The position numbers and the translations under genes are program-made. Shown piece after piece: positions 35,329 to 41,876 of a stretch of 64,000 nt of DNA. The first letter of the stretch is position 1. Each line of letters opens with the position of its first letter. The notes below the pieces were generated by a model. The model did no database searches. It was not told the origin of the DNA and worked only from the letters and a program-made list of their open reading frames with translations. The stretch covers positions 1 to 64,000 of the forward strand of contig JAFTCB010000028.1 in assembly GCA_017454905.1 (NCBI GenBank), in the 5' to 3' direction. The DNA comes from Bacteroidales bacterium (GTDB lineage: Bacteria > Bacteroidota > Bacteroidia > Bacteroidales > UBA932).

Positions 35329-35907
35329 TCAATGCTTGAAAACTTGGTCAATCAGGTCCGAGAATTCACGGTAGGCGGCGGTGCCGGACAGCTCGGAGAG
35401 CGAGCCGGCCAGACCGCGGTAGTGCCATTCGTGCTCTTTCTTGTCTTTGGTGTGGAAGAGGTTCCAGATGGCGTCGCCGATCTCTTCGTAGTCGCGTGCG
35501 ATGGCGCGCATGTTGGAGAGCTTGTCTCCCAGGGCGACGATCTTGGAGTCATGCGGGGCCCGGGCCAGGCGGTCGATGGCGGCCTGCTTGCGGGCGTGCC
35601 AGGAAGCTTCTTCGGAGAGGTGCGCCATCGGGTCGTCGCTCTCCGCTGCGACCATCTCCGCAATCCGGTCGCCGAATTCCCGGCGGAGGTCCTCCACGGT
35701 CCGGTCCGTGTCTTCAATCACGTCGTGCAGGATGGCGGCTGCCAGGATCTCCGGGTCCGGCGTGATGGTGGCGACGATCGCCGCCGCTTCCATCGGGTGG
35801 AGGATGTAGGGGAATCCCTTGCCGCGCCGTTCGGTCCCGGCGTGCGCTTCGATCGCGTAGCGGGCGGCCCTGTCAAACAGGGCGGTATCCAGGGGTTTGT
35901 TGGCCAT
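35329..35907 (-). CDS. HD-domain (p)ppGpp hydrolase (MESH1/SpoT-type)
   Basis: 192 residues. The complete hydrolase set is visible: H37 in YILHPMEAA, H61-D62 in AILHDVIEDTD with E65-D66, and D128 in LGDKLSNMRAI. This is the pattern of stand-alone small alarmone hydrolases, which remove the 3'-diphosphate from (p)ppGpp using manganese. The ATG overlaps the stop of the cytidylate-kinase-like gene (TAATG). Its pairing with a synthetase-only protein two genes upstream suggests a balanced alarmone module. Confidence 0.85.
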   Translation of the reverse strand: MANKPLDTALFDRAARYAIEAHAGTERRGKGFPYILHPMEAAAIVATITPDPEILAAAILHDVIEDTDRTVEDLRREFGDRIAEMVAAESDDPMAHLSEEASWHARKQAAIDRLARAPHDSKIVALGDKLSNMRAIARDYEEIGDAIWNLFHTKDKKEHEWHYRGLAGSLSELSGTAAYREFSDLIDQVFKH

Positions 35908-36563
35908 TACGCGTTGTGCTGGATGTATTTCAGGATGAGCTCGACGGCTTCGTCCTCGGAGAGGTTGTCGACGTTCAGGCTGAGATCATAGTTGCGGGCA
36001 TCGTAGCGGGAGACGCCGGCATAGCGCTGGATGTAGTTGTCGCGGCCTTCTTCCACGGAGGCGATGACGGTGCGGGCCTCGGTCTCGCTGAGGTGCTGCT
36101 TGCGCATCACGCGCTCGACGCGGTGCTCCAGGGAGGCGTGGATGAAGATGTCCGTCCGGTTGGGGTGGTCCTTCAGCACGAAGAACCCGGAACGGCCGGC
36201 AATCACGCAGGATCCCTCCTCCGCGAGTTCGCGCAGGATCTCGGATTCGGCGGCGAAGATCTCATCGGAGGTCGTGTAATGCGGGATGTCCGTCTCGCTG
36301 AAGGCCGCGCTCGTGCCGAACAGGGCGCCGGTCGTCGGGACGGGAGCGACCCGCTCGATGAAGTCGGAGAGCCAGTTCTTCTTTTTCGCCTTGATGTTCT
36401 CGATCTCGAAGGTAGTCAGGTTGAACTTCTCCATCAGGCTGTGGATCAGGGCCTTGTCGCAGTAGCGGACGCCGAGGCGCTCGGCTAGTTTCCGTCCGAT
36501 GGTGCGGCCGCCGGAGCCCAGCTCGCGGCTGATGGTGATGATGAATTTCTGTTGCGTGTCCAT
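35907..36563 (-). CDS. Cytidylate-kinase-like P-loop protein
   Basis: 218 residues of the Cytidylate_kin2 family. The P-loop is SRELGSGGRTIG near 12-23 and the LID-like region is RVERVMRKQHLSETEA. The NMP-binding part differs from true Cmk, so the phosphate acceptor is unknown. It starts 1 base after the synthetase stop and shares TAATG with the HD gene. Such proteins are often found alone; placement between alarmone synthetase and hydrolase suggests a related nucleotide substrate or a regulatory ATPase role. Confidence 0.8.
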   Translation of the reverse strand: MDTQQKFIITISRELGSGGRTIGRKLAERLGVRYCDKALIHSLMEKFNLTTFEIENIKAKKKNWLSDFIERVAPVPTTGALFGTSAAFSETDIPHYTTSDEIFAAESEILRELAEEGSCVIAGRSGFFVLKDHPNRTDIFIHASLEHRVERVMRKQHLSETEARTVIASVEEGRDNYIQRYAGVSRYDARNYDLSLNVDNLSEDEAVELILKYIQHNA

Positions 36564-36564
36564 A

Positions 36565-37653
36565 TCAAATCAATTTCAGGTTTTCTGCTTGAGAATAGAT
36601 CATTTCCGCGAGGGTGGCATTCCCGCCGGATTCGCCGTTGATGCTGTTGAACAGGGCCGTCAGTCCCGGCTTGCCTCCGCCGTTGCGCAGGATTTGGACG
36701 ATGCAGAGGTTCTGCAGCGCCACGGCGGAAGTGATGATGTCGATGTCGGTTACGCCAAGTTGGTAGGAAGCGAGCTTGTAGGCGTCTTCCCGGCAGTCGC
36801 GGACCATCTTGTCGATGTCTCCGAGCGTCGTCATCCCCATGCCCCTGAGGATGGGGAGATAGCGCTGCAGCGACACTTCCTGAATCTCTGCCTGGTTGAG
36901 GGCGGCGATGCGGCGGTTGAGGGCGTCGAACGGCTGCAGGGCGAGGTAGCTCTTGAACGTGTCGCCGTCCAGGGCGACATCGTCCAGATGCCCGTCGGCG
37001 ACGAGCGACTGCACCCGGCGGCGGTAGTCGGTGATGCCGGAACGGATGAGGCAGAACTGCTCGTCGGTCAGTTCCAGCATGCCGGCCAGGCGGTTCATCT
37101 GGCGGAGATACTCCTTGGGGATCTCCACGCCGGACTTGTAGCCCGAGTCGTGGTAGAGGGTGGCCCAGACGTGCTGCAGGGAGGTGCGGATCTGGATTTC
37201 GAAGCGGATCTCGTTGAGCCGCGGGAACTCCTTGTCCGAGTACAGGCTCGGGGGGATGCTGCAGATGAAGTGGAGGGAATTGTAGCCGAAGCTGTCCAGC
37301 TGGTGCATCTTGCGCTTGTCCACCGAGTTCTCCCGGTCGATGATGAAGAGGTTCTCCACCATGGCGGCGATCTTGTCCACGTCGTCGCTGTAGAACGTGA
37401 TCACGCGGGCGCCGAGCAGGTCGGTGATGTCGGTCGCGGCAGTGTATTTGGCGCCCTTGAGCTCCAGTTTGCCCGCCAGGCTCTTTTCCTCCTTGACGCG
37501 GGCCTCCGTCGCCGTGACCATCAGTCCCTTGGCTTCGATGTCCTTGCGCAGGATATCCAGGACAAGGTCTTTCATCTTGAGCAGGGTGGGACGCAACTCG
37601 CGGTATTCCTCCAGCAAAAGGGAACAGTGCAGATCCAGACCGTAATTCTCCAT
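36565..37653 (-). CDS. RelA/SpoT-domain alarmone synthetase with C-terminal extension
   Basis: 362 residues. The N-terminal 180 residues form a RelA/SpoT nucleotidyltransferase domain: R52 and K57 in ARVKEEKSLAGK, D78 in TDITDLLGARVI, Y124-N-S-L-H128, and E152-I-Q-I-R156-T. It lacks the hydrolase, TGS and ACT domains of long Rel, so it is a small alarmone synthetase making (p)ppGpp or pGpp, or, in the toxic branch, modifying tRNA ends. The C-terminal 170 residues (about 190-362) are helical and unrecognised. It is the first gene of a five-gene minus operon, with a promoter box at 37672. Confidence 0.85.
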   Translation of the reverse strand: MENYGLDLHCSLLLEEYRELRPTLLKMKDLVLDILRKDIEAKGLMVTATEARVKEEKSLAGKLELKGAKYTAATDITDLLGARVITFYSDDVDKIAAMVENLFIIDRENSVDKRKMHQLDSFGYNSLHFICSIPPSLYSDKEFPRLNEIRFEIQIRTSLQHVWATLYHDSGYKSGVEIPKEYLRQMNRLAGMLELTDEQFCLIRSGITDYRRRVQSLVADGHLDDVALDGDTFKSYLALQPFDALNRRIAALNQAEIQEVSLQRYLPILRGMGMTTLGDIDKMVRDCREDAYKLASYQLGVTDIDIITSAVALQNLCIVQILRNGGGKPGLTALFNSINGESGGNATLAEMIYSQAENLKLI

Positions 37654-37671
37654 ATTATTGAACTTAATTTA

Positions 37672-37679
37672 CAAATATA
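37672..37679 (-). promoter_or_regulatory. -7 box (TATATTTG) of the alarmone operon
   Basis: Lies 19 bases before the synthetase ATG. Only this one promoter-like site was found for the five-gene unit; a -33 match is not clear. Confidence 0.55.
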
Positions 37680-37804
37680 CATTTTTCAGCGTCAAGTTGA
37701 AAGATGCCGGCTGAAAAAATGATTCCGGGGGGACTTGAACGGAAATTGGAACAAAATGACGGATAGACGGAAAAGGCGGAAACCCCCGGACGGGGAAATA
37801 TTCC

Positions 37805-37812
37805 TACCTTTG
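37805..37812 (+). promoter_or_regulatory. -7 box (TACCTTTG) of the GH51 gene
   Basis: Matches TAnnTTTG 26 bases before the ATG at 37839. The rest of the 185-base divergent gap (37654-37838) shows nothing else recognisable. Confidence 0.5.
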
Positions 37813-37838
37813 ATGTAAATGATCAACCCTACCCGGAT

Positions 37839-40373
37839 ATGACCCTGCGTAAACGCTTCTTTGCCGCCGGCCTCTCGTTGCTGGCGCTGTGTGCCTCCGC
37901 CCAGGAGGCGGTCCGCCTGGACATTGACACCCGCCACATCGACGGGCACATCGATCCGCTCATCTATGGGCAGCTGTTCGAGCATATCTATTTCTCCGCC
38001 AACAATGGCGTCTGGCAGGAGATGATTTACGGCCGTTCTTTCGAACCGGAACATTATCCCGGCATCCCTCCGCGTGACGGCTATTTCGACGGATGGTTCG
38101 CCGACGGGGAAGGCGTCCTGCATTCGCCCACCCGCTATGAGCAGCCCATCCCCCTGACGGAGTTGGATACGGATAGCTACGATATCGAAATGGATGTCGC
38201 CTGGCGAGCTTACCGCCTGCCCGGCCGGCGCTGGAGCGGCGGTCTGCTGGACCTGCGTTTTGCCTTCAAGGACCAGGCGGACGGGGAGCCTTATTTCCTG
38301 CGGCTCTATGATCCCGCCTTCGAGGGGCAGCGGTTTTCCCTGGCCCAGACGCAGTCCCAGATCGAGGCGGACAACCAGGCCAAGGCGCTCGCGCAGGCCC
38401 AGAAGCAGGCTTCCAGCGCCGAATTCTCCATCGCCACACGCGTGGAGAAGGAGGTCCCCTCCTTCGGAGGCCGCACCCGCAGGGTCATCGCCCTGGATCC
38501 GCTGGTGACGGCGCGGGCGCGGGCGGAGCAGACAGACCAGGCGGCGTGGCACCACGTCAGGATCAGTTGCCGCGGCCGTCGGGTGACCGTCTGGTGGGAC
38601 GGCCGCCGGCTGCTCTCCAAGACCCTTCCGACCGGGCGCAGGCACAACGCGGTCACCCTTTGGGAAAACTATACCGAGGCGCGTTTCCGCAACATCCGCA
38701 TCCTCTCTGCAGATGGCAGGCAGACCTTCTTCGAAGGGCTTCCGGAGCAGGTGGCCCTCCCCGACGTGGCGCCGGAATGGACTGCCTTCGGCGATGCCGT
38801 TTTCCGCTTGGTCAAGGGCAATGCGGTCAATATGGACTACGCTCAGCAAATCAGTGCCCGGGGGCTCTCCGGATTGCAGCAGGGACCGCAGCCCGTCCGT
38901 CCGGGCGAGGTTTTCGTCGGTTCCGTGTATGCTCGCGGCGACGGCCGGGCCCGGCTCAGCGTAGGCCTGCGCCATGGCGGGGAATGGGTGGTCCGGAAGT
39001 CGCTGGGCTGCCCGTCGCCGGACTGGCAGTGCTACGAATTCACCCTGGACGGAGGTGCATGGGAAGGCGATGCGGATTTCGCCATCGCGGCAGAAGACGG
39101 CACTTTGGTGATCGACCAGGCCTCGATGGGTACCCGTTCGGGACAGGCGCTCGGCGGCTTCCGGCCGGATATTTTCCAGGCAGTCAAGGACTTGCATCCG
39201 ACCTGCCTGCGCTGGCCGGGCGGCGGTTATGCCGCACAGTATGACTGGCGCTGGGGGATTGGTCCGCAGAAGGACCGCCGCCGCTGGGATCACTGGATGT
39301 GGCTGGACTATGACCAGAACTGCTTCGGCACCGATGAATTCATCCGCTTCTGCCGCGAAATCGGCTCCGAGCCGGTGATCGTGGTGAGCGTCGGCTTCGA
39401 GCGGCCGGAGTCTGAATACGATGAGATCCTGCAGAATGCCGTGAACTGGCTGCGCTACTGCAACGAGCCCGCTACGGGCGAGTGGGGTGTGGTGCGCGCT
39501 GCGAACGGCCATCCCGAGCCCTATAACGTCAAGTACTGGGAGATCGACAACGAGATGTGGGAGATGGGCATCGACCGTTACGAGCGCTGCGTCCGTGACT
39601 TTTCCACTGCCATGCGTGCCGTCGACCCGTCCATCCGGATCATCGCCTGCGGCGGGTTCCAGGAGGACGAAGCCTTCCTGAACCGTTCCGGCCGCTATTT
39701 CGACTACCTGAGCTTGCACCACTATGAGCAGGCCGGGGGGTATGCCGCCGGGCCGGAACGCCTTGCGCAGCAGTACCGGCGCTATGCGGACATGATTGCC
39801 GCCTGTCCCAACCCCAACATCAAGCTGTTCATTTCCGAGTGGAATCTCAACAGCACCGACTGGCGCACGGGCCTGTTTGCCGGCGGCTTCCTGAATGTCT
39901 GCGAACGCAGCGACGTAGTGGCGATGGGCGCCGCCGCACTCTTCATCCGGCGGACCGATGCTCCTGACTGGAACAATGCCTTCATCAATTTTGACTACAA
40001 GGATCTCTTCGTCGCTCCGAATTACCAGGTGACAGAACTCTGGTACGACCACTATTCGCCGTACCGGCTCGCATTCAAGGGGGAATGCAAGGAGTTGAGC
40101 GTCCTCGCCACCCTGGCACAGAACGGCGGCAGCGTCGTGGTCAAGGTCGTCAATCCTTCCGAAAAAAGCTATACACTGACGCTCGCGGGAAATTGGGGAC
40201 CGCTCTCCGGAGCGGAATATGAGTATTTCGCACCCGGCTCGCTGGATGCCGCCAACGACATGCAGCACAAGCAGGCAGTCGCACGCCGCAGGAAAACGCT
40301 GCAGGCCGGAAATGATATCGTCACGCTCACGCTGGAGCCACTGTCCGCAGGGGTCGTGACGCTGTACAGATAA
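37839..40373 (+). CDS. Secreted GH51 alpha-L-arabinofuranosidase
   Basis: 844 residues. A signal peptide is cut near ASAQ (22). The N-terminal part has GQLFEHIYFSANNGVWQEM, diagnostic of GH51. A long insertion (about 110-330) contains a carbohydrate-binding/LamG-like sandwich with an Ala/Gln-rich coiled stretch (about 168-190). The catalytic acid/base is E572 in WEIDNEMW and the nucleophile E667 in FISEWNLNS. GH51 removes arabinofuranosyl groups from arabinan and arabinoxylan. It stands alone between a divergent operon and a strong terminator. Confidence 0.93.
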   Translation: MTLRKRFFAAGLSLLALCASAQEAVRLDIDTRHIDGHIDPLIYGQLFEHIYFSANNGVWQEMIYGRSFEPEHYPGIPPRDGYFDGWFADGEGVLHSPTRYEQPIPLTELDTDSYDIEMDVAWRAYRLPGRRWSGGLLDLRFAFKDQADGEPYFLRLYDPAFEGQRFSLAQTQSQIEADNQAKALAQAQKQASSAEFSIATRVEKEVPSFGGRTRRVIALDPLVTARARAEQTDQAAWHHVRISCRGRRVTVWWDGRRLLSKTLPTGRRHNAVTLWENYTEARFRNIRILSADGRQTFFEGLPEQVALPDVAPEWTAFGDAVFRLVKGNAVNMDYAQQISARGLSGLQQGPQPVRPGEVFVGSVYARGDGRARLSVGLRHGGEWVVRKSLGCPSPDWQCYEFTLDGGAWEGDADFAIAAEDGTLVIDQASMGTRSGQALGGFRPDIFQAVKDLHPTCLRWPGGGYAAQYDWRWGIGPQKDRRRWDHWMWLDYDQNCFGTDEFIRFCREIGSEPVIVVSVGFERPESEYDEILQNAVNWLRYCNEPATGEWGVVRAANGHPEPYNVKYWEIDNEMWEMGIDRYERCVRDFSTAMRAVDPSIRIIACGGFQEDEAFLNRSGRYFDYLSLHHYEQAGGYAAGPERLAQQYRRYADMIAACPNPNIKLFISEWNLNSTDWRTGLFAGGFLNVCERSDVVAMGAAALFIRRTDAPDWNNAFINFDYKDLFVAPNYQVTELWYDHYSPYRLAFKGECKELSVLATLAQNGGSVVVKVVNPSEKSYTLTLAGNWGPLSGAEYEYFAPGSLDAANDMQHKQAVARRRKTLQAGNDIVTLTLEPLSAGVVTLYR

Positions 40374-40376
40374 AAG

Positions 40377-40416
40377 CAAGGAACCCGGGCCCTGAGCGGC
40401 TCGGGTTCCTTGTTTT
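40377..40416 (+). terminator. Terminator after the GH51 gene
   Basis: An 11-bp stem (CAAGGAACCCG at 40377-40387 with CGGGTTCCTTG at 40402-40412) is followed by TTTT. It may also serve the converging outer-membrane-protein gene. Confidence 0.85.
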
Positions 40417-40438
40417 ATAACTGTATTCCAGTGATGTC

Positions 40439-41062
40439 CTAGAACAGATAGGCGATGCCGACGGTCAGCTGGCCGCGGTGCTCGGAGGCGTTGCTGCTGT
40501 CGATGCGGTTGAGCAGGCCGTAGTCATAACCCACCTTGAAGCAGTACTTGTCGGCGAATTTGATGCCGGCACCACCGCCGATCATGATATCGAAGCGCTT
40601 GTAGCCGTCACCGTCGTAGTTGTCGATCCTGGTGTCAGCCTGGTAACCGAGGACGCTGGCCGTCACCTTGGTAGTGGAAGCGAGGCCGAAAGATGCGGTC
40701 GGACCGGCAAATACGAAAAAGCTGGTGTTGGGGGCAAGCTCAAGGTCGTAGCTGAAGGTCAGGGGAACGTTGAGATAGTGCTCGGTCACGTCGCCCTTCA
40801 GGTTGAGGACGCCGCCGACATTGTTGGCGTCGGCGCCACCGACGAACAGGTAGTTCACGCCCGGGGTGAAGAAGAGATTATCCAGAAGCTCAAGGGTGTA
40901 GCCGAAACCCACGGTGAAACCGTTGAGGCTGGAAGAGTACTTCTCGGAGTTGACCTTGGTGGTCTCCTTGGAGTTGGCATAGCCGAGGTTGACATTGAAC
41001 TGTGCGAAAGAAGTCGCACAAGCGAGCAGCATGGCAGCTGCAGCAACAATGATTTTTTTCAT
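40439..41062 (-). CDS. Small outer-membrane beta-barrel protein
   Basis: 207 residues from the ATG at 41062 (MKKIIVAAAAMLLACATSFA, signal peptide cut before QFNVN); an in-frame ATG three codons upstream is possible. The mature part has the alternating hydrophobic/aromatic strands of a small eight-stranded barrel (OMP_b-brl/PorT-like), ending in TVGIAYLF with a terminal phenylalanine as expected for barrel insertion. Function unknown. It has its own promoter box (41095) downstream of an 11-bp inverted repeat. Confidence 0.85.
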   Translation of the reverse strand: MKKIIVAAAAMLLACATSFAQFNVNLGYANSKETTKVNSEKYSSSLNGFTVGFGYTLELLDNLFFTPGVNYLFVGGADANNVGGVLNLKGDVTEHYLNVPLTFSYDLELAPNTSFFVFAGPTASFGLASTTKVTASVLGYQADTRIDNYDGDGYKRFDIMIGGGAGIKFADKYCFKVGYDYGLLNRIDSSNASEHRGQLTVGIAYLF

Positions 41063-41094
41063 AAAACTCATTAGATTTTGGTCGTTTTACGCTG

Positions 41095-41102
41095 CAAATA
41101 TA
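41095..41102 (-). promoter_or_regulatory. -7 box (TATATTTG) of the outer-membrane-protein gene
   Basis: The reverse complement matches TAnnTTTG, 33 bases upstream of the start codon at 41062. Confidence 0.55.
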
Positions 41103-41297
41103 CAAAAAAGCGGAATATTGGCGCATCCGCATACCTGACCGTTATTGTACATAGAAGGATTCCATTCCGTTTCCGTAAGAGTGGAGCGCAGGTATGCGGC
41201 CGTTTCTGGATCCAGAACGCAGGAGGCTACTTCTCCGCGGAATGGTTTCCCTGTGATTACCAGCCAGTTGATGCAGTATTAGAGATAGGATCCCGCT
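41103..41297. other. Non-coding region with an 11-bp inverted repeat and a palindrome
   Basis: No gene is seen here. CCGCATACCTG at 41127-41137 is repeated as its exact complement at 41189-41199 (51-base interval), and a 14-base palindrome TTCTGGATCCAGAA lies at 41204-41217. The repeat sits just upstream of the outer-membrane-protein promoter and could be an operator or a hairpin. Confidence 0.5.
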
Positions 41298-41402
41298 AAT
41301 CCCTCACTCACCTGCGGCGGGCTTTGCAATAAGCCATCAAAAAACTGCGTTCAAGCAAGTTGACGCAGTTTTTTGCTACCTTATTGCGGTGAGTGAGGGA
41401 TT
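41298..41402. repeat. Inverted copy of the tRNA-Ser 3' end forming a long hairpin
   Basis: AATCCCTCACTCACC at 41298-41312 is the exact complement of 41388-41402, which is the T-stem/acceptor end of tRNA-Ser(CGA). Inside, GCAATAAG (41326-41333) pairs with CTTATTGC (41380-41387), and the terminator stem (41339-41350 with 41363-41374) nests within. The 15-bp match is the size of a typical tRNA-end attachment core but lies in opposite orientation. Confidence 0.7.
41338..41375. terminator. Terminator of tRNA-Ser(CGA)
   Basis: A 12-bp stem AAAAAACTGCGT / ACGCAGTTTTTT with a 12-base loop; T-runs on both strands make it bidirectional. It lies 12 bases past the tRNA 3' end on the minus strand. Confidence 0.85.
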
Positions 41403-41471
41403 CGAACCCCCGGTACGTTGCCGTACACCTGTTTTCGAGGCAGGCTCCTTCAACCACTCGGACAACTCACC
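41387..41471 (-). tRNA. tRNA-Ser (anticodon CGA)
   Basis: 85 nucleotides. Acceptor stem GGTGAGT pairs perfectly with ACTCACC; discriminator G. The anticodon loop is CTCGAAA (CGA). The long variable arm (TGTACGGCAACGTACC) identifies a class II serine tRNA. CCA is not encoded. Confidence 0.95.
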
Positions 41472-41485
41472 TTGGAATCGGACCA

Positions 41486-41493
41486 CAAAGGTA
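41486..41493 (-). promoter_or_regulatory. -7 box (TACCTTTG) of tRNA-Ser(CGA)
   Basis: The reverse complement of 41486-41493 matches TAnnTTTG, 14 bases upstream of the tRNA 5' end. Confidence 0.6.
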
Positions 41494-41540
41494 GAAAAAA
41501 AACTCATTCTTCCCTAATTTCTTTTGTCCCGGGGTTTCAT

Positions 41541-41548
41541 TATATTTG
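41541..41548 (+). promoter_or_regulatory. -7 box (TATATTTG) before the chimeric remnant and GH9 gene
   Basis: Matches TAnnTTTG, 26 bases upstream of the ATG at 41575, and probably drives the GH9 gene through the remnant. TTTG at 41523-41526 is closer than usual (14 bases). Confidence 0.5.
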
Positions 41549-41574
41549 TAAAAACCACTTATATATCCGTCGGT

Positions 41575-41874
41575 ATGAGGAAACTGATCTTTTATCTCCT
41601 GTGTCTTTCTTTTTTGTTTATTCCCTGGAGCGGTGGCGCGCAGAGCCGGGCCCGGGCGGAAGCGCTCTCCCTTGCCGTGGATAAGGACCTGACTGCTGGC
41701 ATCCTGCCCTTCTGGCTGGAGCATGCCGTCGATCCGCAGGGCGGTTTCTACGGTGCGGTGTCGGATGAAGGCAGCGCCGGTTCGAATTCCGTCTCGCAGC
41801 GCCTGCCTGTCGAGGGCGGCCGTGTCTCGCTGGACCTGCCTGCAGAAAGTTTTGTCAGTATCTTCGTCCGTTGA
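41575..41874 (+). pseudogene. Chimeric remnant: sugar 2-epimerase start joined to a hydrolase-like end
   Basis: A 99-codon open frame. Residues 1-22 are a signal peptide (PWSGGAQ). Residues 24-67 read like the N-terminus of an N-acylglucosamine/cellobiose 2-epimerase (AGE) barrel (LPFWLEHAVDPQGGFYGAVSDEG), which should continue for about 350 residues. Instead, after residue about 70, the chain ends with VEGGRVSLDLPAESFVSIFVR, resembling the last strand of the beta-sandwich that closes many secreted glycoside hydrolases. The simplest reading is an in-frame deletion that removed most of an epimerase gene and all but the end of a following hydrolase gene. Its stop lies 2 bases before the GH9 ATG. 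Confidence 0.65.
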
Positions 41875-41876
41875 AT

